64,000 bases of DNA. It comes from Emticicia sp965283955. GTDB lineage: Bacteria > Bacteroidota > Bacteroidia > Cytophagales > Spirosomataceae. The stretch spans positions 3,534,001 to 3,598,000 of the forward strand of contig CBDIQW010000001.1 of the NCBI GenBank assembly GCA_965283955.1, in the 5' to 3' direction. The position numbers were made by a program, and so were the translations under genes. Numbering within the stretch: position 1 is the first letter of the stretch; every line of letters starts with the position of its first letter. This document shows positions 16,670 through 26,236 of this stretch, piece after piece. The notes under the pieces were generated by a model. It saw nothing but the letters and a program-made list of their open reading frames with translations, ran no database searches and had not been told where the DNA came from.

Positions 16670-16868
16670 GAAAGTCAAAAACAACTCCGTTAGAAGTTAA
16701 ATATCGGCGACCGACGCTCGGTAGAAAAAGATAATTTCTTCTATCAAAGAGTTCCGTAGGAACGGTATATTTCGTTCCTAACGGAACTCTTTGGAGTGTA
16801 TAATTTGAATTTTCTACCGAGCGTCGGTCGCCGATATTTAACTTCTAACGGAGTTGTTTTTGACTTTC
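16670..16868. repeat. Nested palindrome, family B, with perfect 59-bp arms
   Basis: The left arm (16670-16728) and right arm (16810-16868) are exact reverse complements over 59 bases; each holds GGCGACCGACGCTCGGTA or its complement. The 81-base centre carries a second hairpin: CAAAGAGTTCCGTAGGAACG (from 16745) against CGTTCCTAACGGAACTCTTTG, with one bulged base. Weaker complementarity (GATAGAATG-type units) continues outside the arms. It has no open frame of its own. It fills the gap between the DUF1456 and NFACT genes. An 18-bp piece of the arm recurs at 55413-55430. Confidence 0.92.
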
Positions 16869-16909
16869 GCAAGAAGTCTATTCTATCATTCACACATTCT
16901 ATCATTCGC

Positions 16910-18466
16910 TCATTGAATAAGCTTCGGTTCTACCATTACTACTTCTTCTTTTTCAACGATTACTTGCCCTTCATTGAAACCTTTGGGTTTTCTTACAAAT
17001 TTCTTGGGCGTTACGATTACTGGGGCAAGCGTTTCGTTTCTTCGCTTAGAAAAATAAGCTGCCAAAGAAGCGGCCGTCTCAATAACCGAGTTCGGGAATT
17101 TTTTACCCGCTCGATATTTCACTACCACGTGTGAGCCAGTTGCATCACGGGCGTGTAGCCAAAGGTCTTCTTTGTAGGCATATTGCTGCGTGAGTAAATC
17201 ATTATTTTTAGAATTTTTACCGACTAAAATCTCAAATCCTTCAACCTCAAAACGCTTAAATAATTCTCTATAAGACTGAATTTTTAGTTTAGTGTTTGGT
17301 GATAATCCATTGGTTTTCAAATAACTGCGTAAAATCTTTAGGTTTTCGGCCGCCTCAATAGCTTCGATATGATTATTGATGACTGTCAGTAATTGCTCTC
17401 GACTTTCGATGTTTTCTATTAATTTTTCGAGTTCAATTTTTTCATTTTTTGATTTTCGGTAAAAATTTTCAGCATTCTTTTGTGGCGAAAGGTCTGACCG
17501 AAGTTTGATGGTGATATTCTGATTTCTATAAAAATCAAATAACTCCACTCGCTCGGCACGTTCTTCGATTTGGTGCAAATTGGCCATCAGAATATGCCCA
17601 ATTTCTTCATTTTTTATTTCCGAATCAAGCGATTCCATTCGCTGATACGAATTTTGTAAATAGGCTTCGGTTTGCTTCTTTTCTTTGGTGAGCCTCCGTA
17701 ATACTTCTACTTTTTCAGCACCAAGCGTATTGACCTTATTATAAGCAATATAAAAGGCATTCATAGCCTCAATTGGCTGCTCAAATTCTTGAACAATTTC
17801 GCCAACTGGCAACAAAGAAAGATGCAGTTGATGCTCCCAACGTACCAAATAATAACGAGGGTTTTCGAGTTGTTCAATTATCTTCTGCACTTCCTCCCAA
17901 GTGCTTTTTCTAACTTCTAACTGAGCATTAACAAGCTTCCCGAATGTTGGAAATAGCTTTCTGTAATCTTGTTTTTCGCTCAAAAAACGCTCGTAAGATT
18001 GGTCGATTGGTCTATCTAAGTCATTAATTATCAAGTTTTTATCACTGACAATTCGGCTATGAAAAAGCTCAATAACTTCTTGATTATGACACAAAATAAG
18101 ATTCGAGCGAGTACCGTACATCTTGAAAACAATCGAAAAGTCTTGCTCAAAATCAATCGAAAAACAACGTTCGTTCAGAAATTGTCGAACGCCCGTAACC
18201 TCTAAATCCATTAATTGCTCAAACAAGTCAACACTGTTGCGTCTGGCACGCTCAAACTTATCGGTAAAATACAAAGAAGCAAAATCGGGCAAAATGACAG
18301 CTTTGATATAAAACTCTTTATAATTTCGGTTTTTACCACGAGCCGCCGCAAAACCAAACACCAATTCATCTTTTTCCTGACTAAAACATTCCATCAGCTT
18401 CAAACCCACAATCTTGGTTTCGATTTGCTTAGTTAGCTGACGAAGGAAATAATAATTATTCTGCAC
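16910..18466 (-). CDS. rqcH: NFACT family protein (RqcH / Rqc2 homologue)
   Basis: 518 residues. NFACT proteins bind the large ribosomal subunit with trapped nascent chains and, as RqcH, recruit tRNA-Ala to add C-terminal alanine tails. The N-terminal NFACT-N region spans about 1-190, a coiled-coil M domain about 250-370, and the C-terminal NFACT-R (DUF814) domain about 385-490 (YAYKEDLWLHARDATGSHVV). Where B. subtilis RqcH has the D97-R98 pair, this protein seems to have Glu99-Arg100 (FLNERCFSIDF). Length fits the bacterial family. Function assigned by family; tailing activity is inference. Confidence 0.85.
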   Translation of the reverse strand: MQNNYYFLRQLTKQIETKIVGLKLMECFSQEKDELVFGFAAARGKNRNYKEFYIKAVILPDFASLYFTDKFERARRNSVDLFEQLMDLEVTGVRQFLNERCFSIDFEQDFSIVFKMYGTRSNLILCHNQEVIELFHSRIVSDKNLIINDLDRPIDQSYERFLSEKQDYRKLFPTFGKLVNAQLEVRKSTWEEVQKIIEQLENPRYYLVRWEHQLHLSLLPVGEIVQEFEQPIEAMNAFYIAYNKVNTLGAEKVEVLRRLTKEKKQTEAYLQNSYQRMESLDSEIKNEEIGHILMANLHQIEERAERVELFDFYRNQNITIKLRSDLSPQKNAENFYRKSKNEKIELEKLIENIESREQLLTVINNHIEAIEAAENLKILRSYLKTNGLSPNTKLKIQSYRELFKRFEVEGFEILVGKNSKNNDLLTQQYAYKEDLWLHARDATGSHVVVKYRAGKKFPNSVIETAASLAAYFSKRRNETLAPVIVTPKKFVRKPKGFNEGQVIVEKEEVVMVEPKLIQ

Positions 18467-18542
18467 GAGTTCTTTTTAAAATTGAATACAAATTACGGTA
18501 TTTTGTGGGGAAGAAACTATCCTTATTCATACAATACCAAAC

Positions 18543-18583
18543 AAAAAAGCTACCGCAATTATTAACTGCAATAGCTTTTTGAA
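18543..18583 (-). terminator. Hairpin between two minus-strand genes, likely terminator
   Basis: AAAAAGCTACCGCAATTATTAACTGCAATAGCTTTTT: an imperfect stem with T runs on either strand. It lies just past the 3' end of the lipoprotein gene at 18600. Confidence 0.65.
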
Positions 18584-18599
18584 AAAGTAGTTTGAAAAT

Positions 18600-19508
18600 C
18601 TATTTTATAAATTTCTTGTACTCAATATTTGTTGTGTAGGTATATTTTGAGTAGATATTACCCTTATTAAATATCTTTTCAACTATTTTGATAGGGAAAT
18701 TCTCTTGGTTTGATATCGTTTCAAATTCTGAAAGACCCCCAGTTTTATTAATTAGTTTGGTTGGTAATTTCTGACTTACCAAACCAAATCCCATAGCAGG
18801 GTCGGCTTCTAATGCCTGAAAAACAACAAATTTTAAACCATCCTCATAATCAGCAGTTGGGTTAAAATTTGAACCATATTCAAAATCAAAACTACTAGCA
18901 CCTTTCAATAACGACGATTCGTGCATATCACTCACGTAAGTAAAATCATGTCCTTTGTCATAACCAGAGCTGTATGATATTAATTGCTTACTTTGGTTAT
19001 AATTTAACTTGTATCGTTCTAATGATAAAATCTGCTTTTCATCTTTTATCACAGCTTGGTTTACAGTTAATAAATTATTATTTTCGTAGGTATAACTCAT
19101 GATAGAACTTGTATTTTGTGCTAAACTTTTGTCGTTAAATGTGCTTACTTGACTTGGAAAACCCTTAGCATTGTATTTTATCGTCCAATTTGTAAAACCT
19201 TCAGACGAGACTAATCCTGTACTCAAATTATACGTCTTATTTGTTCTTTTTATAGTTTCTAAAGTACCTTTTTCATCATAACTAAATATTAATTCAAATT
19301 CACGCAATGGATTTCCATCAAAAGTTGCTTGAAAAGAATACTTCGAAATCAAATTTTTGAGACTCGTTTTTGGAACACTTATTTGAGAGGCTTCTCCTTC
19401 CTTAGAAATATTGGCTTCTTCTTTTTCAGAAATAGTAACTTCTTCTTGTTTACAACCTGTCAAAAAGGTTAATTGAGAAATTAAATAAAATACAATAATT
19501 TTTTTCAT
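18600..19508 (-). CDS. Lipoprotein with a DUF4595-like repeat domain
   Basis: 302 residues. The lipobox LTGC puts the lipid anchor at Cys19, followed by an acidic linker (EEVTISEKEEANISKEGE). The rest has the alternating strand pattern of RHS/YD-like DUF4595 proteins: LIFSYDEKGTLETIKRTNKT, WTIKYNAKGFPSQVST, SYTYENNNLLTV, YKLNYNQSKQLISYSSG. These are typical cell-surface lipoproteins of Bacteroidota with no known activity. It stands alone. Confidence 0.78.
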   Translation of the reverse strand: MKKIIVFYLISQLTFLTGCKQEEVTISEKEEANISKEGEASQISVPKTSLKNLISKYSFQATFDGNPLREFELIFSYDEKGTLETIKRTNKTYNLSTGLVSSEGFTNWTIKYNAKGFPSQVSTFNDKSLAQNTSSIMSYTYENNNLLTVNQAVIKDEKQILSLERYKLNYNQSKQLISYSSGYDKGHDFTYVSDMHESSLLKGASSFDFEYGSNFNPTADYEDGLKFVVFQALEADPAMGFGLVSQKLPTKLINKTGGLSEFETISNQENFPIKIVEKIFNKGNIYSKYTYTTNIEYKKFIK

Positions 19509-19700
19509 AGTAATCGCTGGTTGATGGTGAATAAGAATTTACTTTACTATCAATAACAATAAGATAACATTTACCGATTGAACAAACTGATACTAAAATT
19601 GTTTGGGCTTTCATAGGATTTATATTTAGTGCCTTTATTGTGAAAAATGCTTTAAGAAGTAATCTCAACAAAATCATTTACATCAGTCAAAACCATCAAT

Positions 19701-19731
19701 TTTGTACCAATGAAAAATAATTGTAACTTTG
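19701..19731 (+). promoter_or_regulatory. Bacteroidota-type promoter of xylB
   Basis: TTTG (19701-19704), a 19-base spacer and TAACTTTG (19724-19731) match the consensus TTTG-N19-TAnnTTTG. The implied leader is about 25 bases to the ATG at 19762, which supports that start. Confidence 0.7.
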
Positions 19732-19761
19732 ACAATTAAAAACATTATTTCAACCTATCGC

Positions 19762-21243
19762 ATGTTATTACTCGGCATTGACATTGGCACATCATCTATC
19801 AAAGCATCGGTTGTAGATGCTGATAAACAACAAGTTATCGCTTCGGCACAATACCCCGATGTTGAGGCGAGCATCTCGTCTCCGCAAGCAGGTTGGGCCG
19901 AACAAGACCCCGAAATGTGGTGGGCAAACACCATTGAAGCAATCAAGCGTGTAAACGCATCAAAAGTTTTTGACCCTCAAAACATCGGTGCGATTGGTAT
20001 TGCCTACCAAATGCACGGTTTGGTGATGGTCGATAAAAATAAGAAAGTGTTGCGTCCGTCAATTATTTGGTGCGATAGCCGTGCCGTTGAGATTGGTGCA
20101 AAAGCATTTTCGGATATTGGCGAAGATGTTTGTTTGAATCATTTGCTCAATTCACCAGGAAATTTTACGGCTTCAAAGCTCGCTTGGGTAAAAGCCAACG
20201 AGCCACATATTTATGAGCAATGCGATAAAATCATGTTGCCAGGCGATTATATTGCCATGATGCTCACAGATGCCATCACGACTTCAAATTCTGGGCTTTC
20301 GGAAGGTATTTTCTGGGATTTTCAAGCAAATGAGGTTTCGGCAGATGTGATGGACTATTATGGTTTTGATGATAATTTGATTCCAGAAATAAAACCAGTT
20401 TTCAGTAATCACGGCGAAGTAACGAGCGAAATTGCTCAACGTCTGGGTCTAAAAGCTGGAATTCCTGTAACTTATAAAGCAGGTGACCAACCAAATAACG
20501 CACTTTCGTTGGATGTTTTAGAACCTGGTGAAATTGCTGCAACGGCTGGAACTTCAGGCGTGGTTTATGCCGTAAGCGACCAAGTTTCGTATGACCCACA
20601 ATCTCGTATCAATTCGTTTGCTCACGTGAATCATCAATTGACTGAAGAAACTACTCGTATCGGGATTTTACTTTGTATCAACGGAACGGGTATTTTGAAC
20701 CGTTGGGTAAAAGAAAATTTTGGAAATAACCTCAATTACGTAGAAATGAACCAATTGGCGGCTCAAGCACCAATCGGTAGCAATGGACTTTTGGTGATGC
20801 CTTTCGGAAATGGTGCGGAACGTCTGTTAAATAACAGAATTTTAGGAGCTTCGTTTCAGAATCTAAACTTTAATATTCATTCAAGAAGCCACATTTTCCG
20901 TGCAGCACAAGAAGGAATTGCGTTTTCGTTACATTATGGTTTTGAATTGATGCAAGCCAATGGTGTAATTCCGAAGGTGATTCGTGCAGGAAATGCCAAT
21001 ATGTTTTTGAGCGATATTTTTAGCAATGCTTTGGTAAATGTAACCAACACACCTGTTGAGTTATATGATACCGACGGAGCAAAAGGTGCAGCTCTCGGAG
21101 CAGGTTTCGGCGTAGGAATTTATAGCTCACCAAAAGAAGCGATGAGCAAACTTACAAAACTAAAAGTTATCGAGCCAAATGCTTCACAAGTGGTTGAATA
21201 TCAAGCAGTTTATGAAGGTTGGAAGGCTATTTTAGAGAAATGA
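19762..21243 (+). CDS. xylB: Xylulokinase (FGGY carbohydrate kinase)
   Basis: Phosphorylates D-xylulose to xylulose 5-phosphate. 493 residues from the ATG at 19762; an upstream in-frame ATG would sit on top of the promoter. FGGY landmarks: LLLGIDIGTSSIKASVVDAD (phosphate loop 1, near 2-21), AEQDPEMWW, GIAYQMHGLVMVD, PSIIWCDSRA (substrate Asp), GDYIAMMLT, GTSGVVYAV (phosphate 2), and AGNANMFLSDIFSNALVNV near the adenosine site. The xylulokinase subclass is supported by YQMHGLV and WCDSRA. No xylose isomerase is seen next to it. Confidence 0.92.
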   Translation: MLLLGIDIGTSSIKASVVDADKQQVIASAQYPDVEASISSPQAGWAEQDPEMWWANTIEAIKRVNASKVFDPQNIGAIGIAYQMHGLVMVDKNKKVLRPSIIWCDSRAVEIGAKAFSDIGEDVCLNHLLNSPGNFTASKLAWVKANEPHIYEQCDKIMLPGDYIAMMLTDAITTSNSGLSEGIFWDFQANEVSADVMDYYGFDDNLIPEIKPVFSNHGEVTSEIAQRLGLKAGIPVTYKAGDQPNNALSLDVLEPGEIAATAGTSGVVYAVSDQVSYDPQSRINSFAHVNHQLTEETTRIGILLCINGTGILNRWVKENFGNNLNYVEMNQLAAQAPIGSNGLLVMPFGNGAERLLNNRILGASFQNLNFNIHSRSHIFRAAQEGIAFSLHYGFELMQANGVIPKVIRAGNANMFLSDIFSNALVNVTNTPVELYDTDGAKGAALGAGFGVGIYSSPKEAMSKLTKLKVIEPNASQVVEYQAVYEGWKAILEK

Positions 21244-21251
21244 TAAAACTT

Positions 21252-21347
21252 AAAATATGAGATTTGAGATATGAATTATTTGACAATGAAATGTTGTCTT
21301 ATAATTCATATCCGCACGGGCGACCTCGTCAGATTTCATATCTTATA
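21252..21347. repeat. Palindromic element carrying a family D fragment
   Basis: GATATGAATTAT (about 21268-21279) pairs with ATAATTCATATC (21301-21312). An outer AAAATATGAGATTT-like arm faces ATTTCATATCTTAT. The 21 bases 21313-21333 are, as complement, TCTGACGAGGTCGCCCGTGCG, one base different from the family D arm at 51607. Confidence 0.6.
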
Positions 21348-21348
21348 A

Positions 21349-21924
21349 TTATCCCGCATGAAAGCATTTTCGGCAGCGAGCTTCGTACGAATCTAACTCT
21401 CCGAGCATTACTTGTTGTTCGTTGGGTACTTTTCGGTAAGAATAATTGGCAATATCGCCACAGACAACACAGATAGCATGAACTTTGGTCACGTATTCGG
21501 CAATCGACATCAAAGCTGGCATTGGACCAAACGGAATACCACGAGAGTCCATATCCAGCCCCGCAATAATTACTCGTTTACCATTTTCTGCCAGTTTATT
21601 AACAACTTCCACGATTCCTCGATCAAAAAACTGGGCTTCATCAATACCAACGACTTCACAATCAGAAGTCATTAATAAAATATCTTCTGATGAATGCACA
21701 GGCGTAGATCGAATAGCTGTTTGGTTATGAGATACAATATCAATTTCGTGGTAACGTACATCAATGGCAGGTTTAAAAATCTCAACTTTTTGTTTCGCAA
21801 TTTTTGCACGTTTCAGTCGGCGAATCAACTCTTCAGTTTTTCCCGAAAACATTGAGCCGCAAACCACTTCAATCCAGCCAGTTCTTTGTTCGTGCATTCT
21901 ACCTCTTTTTGGTTCGATAAACAT
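21349..21924 (-). CDS. tdk: Thymidine kinase (type II)
   Basis: ATP-dependent phosphorylation of thymidine in the salvage pathway. 191 residues. P-loop GSMFSGKTEELIRRLKR (near 23-39), Walker B-like VGIDEAQFFD (Glu in DEAQ catalytic, near 94), the lasso region and a structural zinc site made by CVVCGD and CRKC near the C-terminus. The start at MFIEPKRGR is an ATG. It is convergent with xylB across the palindromic element. Confidence 0.95.
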   Translation of the reverse strand: MFIEPKRGRMHEQRTGWIEVVCGSMFSGKTEELIRRLKRAKIAKQKVEIFKPAIDVRYHEIDIVSHNQTAIRSTPVHSSEDILLMTSDCEVVGIDEAQFFDRGIVEVVNKLAENGKRVIIAGLDMDSRGIPFGPMPALMSIAEYVTKVHAICVVCGDIANYSYRKVPNEQQVMLGELDSYEARCRKCFHAG

Positions 21925-22135
21925 TATTTAATTATTTTTTTCGTTCTAATAAAAACTGGCAACAAAGTTGCGTTAATTTTGCAACAGGGTGTAGGCGATA
22001 GGTTTTAGAAATTAGGCTATTCTGAAATTGTTTAATTTTCAAAATCTTCTAATACTTTGGCTTAACCCAACCCCTAATACCTACTTCCTAAAAGCTAATA
22101 GCCACTAATAAAATACAAAAAAAACGAATTTACTA

Positions 22136-23394
22136 ATGTCGAACAAATTGAATTTGTCCGCTGTCGAGAGATACAGTAAGGCTTTTGCCGCAAAGGTGTG
22201 TAATGATTTTTTTGCCGAATATAGTAGTATTACGGGAAAGCAAATACTTGGATTGACGAGTCTTCAACAAGTGAATATGCTTACTATCAAGGCTTTATTC
22301 GATAAATGGCAGGCCGATACTCAACGCCTTCGTAGTCCGTATTTTGATTTTGGTGTTTCGGAAGTTCAGCAAGCACTAAAGACTTTTATGAATACCGTTT
22401 CGCAACATATTTCGATAAAAAGAGAGCATTTTGAGCCTCTTTTGGTCGATTCTGTTGGCGAAACATTAGTGCTTATTCTCGAACCGCAAACGTTCTACAA
22501 AGAATTGATGCGAGATTTACCAAGTTTCAAATTTAGTCAAGAAAACATTCGTCCGCTCACAAAATATATTCTGATAAACAAAGATATTCTGCCCAAAATC
22601 GCTGAAAAACTCAACGGTCAGGAATTTGTTTTTGCCAATCAGGCCATGACTTGGCTCGAAGAAACTCCGCTTTCAGCCGAAAATCCAGAAAAATACTTAG
22701 CTCAATTTGCCGAAATTGTACCGATTCCAGAAGAATTAGTGCCGAGCAAAGAAGCACCAAAATTAGCACCCGAAAGTGCTTCTTCTTTGATTTTGTAGTG
22801 CCAACAGCCCAACCAAGAGAAGAAGTACAACAACCAAGATATGAGCCACAACCAGTAGTAGAAAAGGCTATCGAAACACCTCCACCAGTTGTTGAGCGTA
22901 TCGTTGAGCCTGTACCTGTTTATGTAGAAAAACCCGTAGAAGTTGCTCCTGCTGTCGTGCAAAGACCAGAGCCTACGCAAATATATGAGCAGAAAGTAGA
23001 ATCGCTCACGCCGAGAATTAACGAAGCAATTGCCGAAAGAATAGCACCGAGAGAGGCAGAGGACATTAGACTTAATGAAAAGTTGGCCAGCGACCAAAAA
23101 TCAGTGAACGACCATGCACAGTCAAGCAAATCGGTGCTGGATTATCACCAAAATTCTCGCATCGAAGGAATTACTGGTGCAATTTCGTTGAATCAACGCT
23201 TTCTGTTTACAAATAATCTTTTTGGTGGAAACATTCAGGCTTTTTCTCATGCACTCGAAGAACTCGAATTATGTAAAGATTTCAGCGAGGCTAAAGAGTT
23301 GATTTTGAAAAAATACGTTCCTCGCTATATGTGGGATATTACAGGAGCAGAAGCCGAAGAATTTATTGACATCGTAAAACGTAGGTTTAATTAA
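22136..23394 (+). pseudogene. Conserved Bacteroidota protein with Pro-rich linker, frame interrupted
   Basis: The first frame (22136-22798) encodes 220 mostly helical residues from SNKLNLSAVERYSKAFAAKV to LAPESASSLIL and a stop. In another frame coding continues VVPTAQPREEVQQPRYEPQP, a proline/valine/glutamate-rich stretch, then a compact C-terminal domain (ISLNQRFLFTNNLFGGNIQA, FSHALEELELCKDFSEAKEL, WDITGAEAEEFIDIVKRRF). That last domain is common in uncharacterised Bacteroidota proteins. Adding one base near 22795 (TTTTG-TAGTG) makes 419 codons. Function unknown. A terminator follows. Confidence 0.75.
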
Positions 23395-23414
23395 TCTTGA
23401 ACGATATAGCTCTT

Positions 23415-23465
23415 TAAAAAGCCTTGAAATCAGACTTTCGGTACAGATTTCAAGGCTTTTTTACT
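23415..23465 (+). terminator. Rho-independent terminator
   Basis: Perfect 15-bp stem AAAAGCCTTGAAATC (23417-23431) / GATTTCAAGGCTTTT (23446-23460), running into TTT. Confidence 0.88.
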
Positions 23466-23510
23466 TGCCAGATTCTTGATATTTCTCTATTTTGCCCAAA
23501 ATTCGGAGAA

Positions 23511-24376
23511 ATGTCAAAGTCAATTGCTGTTCGTTATAAAAACTTTATCAGAAAGTGGAAAACGTTTGTTTTCTGCGGAATGATGTTTTTTTTGAAAACA
23601 CATTTGATTTTAGCTTCGGGATAACCATTCCCAATCGGAGCAAACAACAATGGATTGGCAACGCCACTGTAGCCTTAGCAGACCGTAATTCCGTATTTAA
23701 TAATCCTGCGGGTTTAGGTTTTCTGAAAGAAAATTTTGTTAGTACATCGTATCATGCTCGCTATACTATTGCGGGTCTGCAAACGCTTTCATTATCAGGC
23801 AATTATAATATGAAATTTGCTAATATCGGACTTGGGATTGAGCGTTTTGGCGATAAACTTTATAATGAGCAAAAGCTGGGTTTGGCCATCGGAAAAAGTA
23901 TGAATCGAGTTGCATTAGGATTAAAAGTAAGCTACTTTCAAGCCGCCATCGAAAATTTTGCTTCAAAAAATACGTTATTGACCGAGTTCGGAGTAATGAC
24001 TAAACTTAGCTCAAAACTCCAAATGGGTTTTCATGCTTATAATATTACTGGAGCGAAACTTTTTGCTTCACAACATATTCCAACGGTGCTTCGTTTGGGG
24101 CTTTCTTTTAATCCAAGTAAACAAATTCTATTAGTTACCGAAGCCGAGAAAGATATTGAACTTCCAATGCTTATTAAGGCTGGTTTAGAATATCAAATTG
24201 TCAAGCATTTTTATCTTCGAACTGGACTCACTTCTAAACTTAACAATGCTCATTTTGGCTTTGGTTTTCAGTCGAAACAATTCATTTTCGACTATGCCCT
24301 TAGCAGTCATTCGGCTTTAGGCTTTTCCAATCATTTATCAATCGGTTATCAGATTGGTAAAAGTAATGCTCAATAA
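23511..24376 (+). CDS. PorQ/PorV-like outer-membrane beta-barrel protein, early frameshift
   Basis: An N-terminal signal region starts at the ATG at 23511 (RYKNFIRKWKTFVFCGMMFF, then KTHLILASG) and hits a stop at 23622. One base missing from the GGG at 23618-23620 would continue directly as ITIPNRSKQQWIGNATVALADRNSVFNNPAGLGFL. The NPAGL turn after an ADRNSVFNN segment is characteristic of PorV/PorQ/FadL-like barrels of Bacteroidota. The corrected length is 288 codons, with regular alternating strands to the end. The ATG at 23555 is in the downstream frame but gives no signal peptide. Related proteins serve type IX secretion or remain uncharacterised. Confidence 0.75.
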
Positions 24377-24425
24377 TTATTCGTATCTTCACCAAATAAT
24401 TTTACATCAAAACACATCTTTCTCC

Positions 24426-25412
24426 ATGAAAATAGCCTTTTTTAGCACAAAACCTTACGACAAAGATTTCTTTGAAAAACATAATCAAACCCACGAACTC
24501 ACATTTTATGATGTGGCACTGAGCGAAACTTCCGTGCGACTGGCCGAAGGTTTCGATGGCATTTGTGTTTTTGTGAATGATAAAGTAAATGACGTAATTA
24601 TCGGAAAACTGGCAAAACTGGGCATCAAACTCATTGCTTTGCGTTGTGCGGGCTTCAATAATGTTGATTTAGATGCCGCAAAAAAAGCAAATATTGGTGT
24701 TGTGCGTGTGCCTGCGTACTCGCCTCATGCAGTTGCCGAACACGCCGTTGCCTTGATAATGACCCTCAATCGCAAAACTCACAAAGCGTATAATCGAGTA
24801 CGTGAAGGTAATTTTTCGCTCGAAAAGCTCATTGGCTTCGACCTTTATCAGAAAACTGTTGGCGTGATTGGCACGGGAAAAATCGGAGAAGCATTTGCAC
24901 GCATCATGCAAGGCTTTGGTTGTAAAGTAGTTGCTTATGATGTTTTTCCAAGTCAAAGTTTGATAGATTCGGGCGTAAAATATGCAACACTCGACGAAGT
25001 TTTACAGCAATCAGATATTATTTCGCTGCATTGCCCGCTTACTGACAAGACTCTTCATCTGATTAACGAAACGTCAATTACTCAAATGAAAACTGGGGCA
25101 ATGCTCATCAACACAAGTCGTGGTGCGTTGGTTGATACTCAGGCAGTAGTTGAAGGTCTGAAAAGTAAAAAATTGGGTTATTTGGGGCTTGACGTTTACG
25201 AACAAGAAAGTAATATTTTTTTCAATGACCTTTCGGAAGAAATTTTGGTAGATGATACATTGGCTCGATTGATGACATTTCCGAATGTGTTAATCACTTC
25301 GCATCAAGGATTTCTGACCGAAGAAGCACTGACACAAATTGCAATCATTACGCTCAACAATATTACAGCTTTTGGACAAGGGCAAAAATCTGGGAATGAA
25401 GTTGACTTGTAG
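24426..25412 (+). CDS. ldhA: D-lactate dehydrogenase-type 2-hydroxyacid dehydrogenase
   Basis: NADH-dependent reduction of 2-keto acids, probably pyruvate to D-lactate. 328 residues from the ATG at 24426 (KIAFFSTKPYDKDFF, typical for LdhA); an upstream frame start overlaps the preceding gene and is rejected. Landmarks: LRCAGFNNVDLDAAKK, VPAYSPHAVAEHAVAL, the Rossmann motif VGVIGTGKIGEAFARIM (near 146-162), catalytic Arg in INTSRGALVDT (near 235), the Glu in DVYEQES, and the His in ITSHQGFLTEEAL (near 297). It closely matches the E. coli LdhA type. Confidence 0.92.
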   Translation: MKIAFFSTKPYDKDFFEKHNQTHELTFYDVALSETSVRLAEGFDGICVFVNDKVNDVIIGKLAKLGIKLIALRCAGFNNVDLDAAKKANIGVVRVPAYSPHAVAEHAVALIMTLNRKTHKAYNRVREGNFSLEKLIGFDLYQKTVGVIGTGKIGEAFARIMQGFGCKVVAYDVFPSQSLIDSGVKYATLDEVLQQSDIISLHCPLTDKTLHLINETSITQMKTGAMLINTSRGALVDTQAVVEGLKSKKLGYLGLDVYEQESNIFFNDLSEEILVDDTLARLMTFPNVLITSHQGFLTEEALTQIAIITLNNITAFGQGQKSGNEVDL

Positions 25413-25558
25413 GATAAGTTTTTATCGGAGTTGCGGACAACCTTGTCAACAGAGAGAATTAATTAAGAATAAACCCGATTTAAATCACCCTACTTTCTTA
25501 AACCTTTCGCAGTTTTGACGTGTTAGTTTTATAAAATTAACCCTTATAAATCAAAATT

Positions 25559-26230
25559 ATGATTCAAGCACAGACACTACAATTTCTTTCAGCATTGAAA
25601 GAAAACAATAATAAACCTTGGTTCGATGCCAACCGCAAAACGTACGAAACAGCCAAGAAAAATTTTGCCGAAGTAGTTCATGAATTCATCAAAGGCATCG
25701 AAAAGTTTGATAAAAGTATCGAAGAAGCTCAACTCGAAGTTAAAAATTGTACATTCAGAATCAATCGTGATGTGCGTTTCTCTAAAAATAAAGACCCCTA
25801 CAAAACCAATTTTGGAGCATCGTTTAGCAAAGGTGGTAAAAAGGCACATTCGGCAGGTTATTATTTGCACATCGACCCAACTCAATGTTTTCTGGCGGGC
25901 GGAATTTGGATGCCCGAACCCGATGATTTGAAGAAGATTCGCATCGAAATCGATTATAATTTTGATGAATTTACTAATATTTTAAATGCGGAAAGTTTCA
26001 AAAACATTTTCCCGAACGGACTTGATAGAGACGCTGCAACCGTTCGTCCACCCAAAGGTTATGACGATGCAAATCCTGCCATTGAGTTTATCAAGCTCAA
26101 AAGTTTCACGGCCTCATCGGTTATTGACGCAAACGAAATCTTAAAACCCAATTTTACGGAAACAGTTTTAGAAGGTTTCAAAGCAATGCAGCCCTATATT
26201 GCTTTTTTGAATCGTGCGATTGAAGGGTAA
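25559..26230 (+). CDS. DUF2461 family protein
   Basis: 223 residues, the normal length for the family (TIGR02453). Recognisable features are LQFLSALKENNNKPWFDANR near the start, FRINRDVRFSKNKDPYKTNF (near 77-96), GGKKAHSAGYYLHIDPTQCF and LAGGIWMPEPDDLKKIR. These conserved Arg/Lys/Tyr and His residues suggest an enzyme, but no activity is established. It has no obvious operon partner. Confidence 0.88.
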   Translation: MIQAQTLQFLSALKENNNKPWFDANRKTYETAKKNFAEVVHEFIKGIEKFDKSIEEAQLEVKNCTFRINRDVRFSKNKDPYKTNFGASFSKGGKKAHSAGYYLHIDPTQCFLAGGIWMPEPDDLKKIRIEIDYNFDEFTNILNAESFKNIFPNGLDRDAATVRPPKGYDDANPAIEFIKLKSFTASSVIDANEILKPNFTETVLEGFKAMQPYIAFLNRAIEG

Positions 26231-26236
26231 AGGTAC

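Noticed and set aside
16670..16868. CRISPR array
   Set aside because: There are only two copies in inverted orientation, with no regular spacers and no cas genes.
22702..23097. A 131-codon minus-strand frame rich in Trp, Tyr and Leu
   Set aside because: It is the shadow of the proline/valine/glutamate linker on the plus strand and has no independent support.
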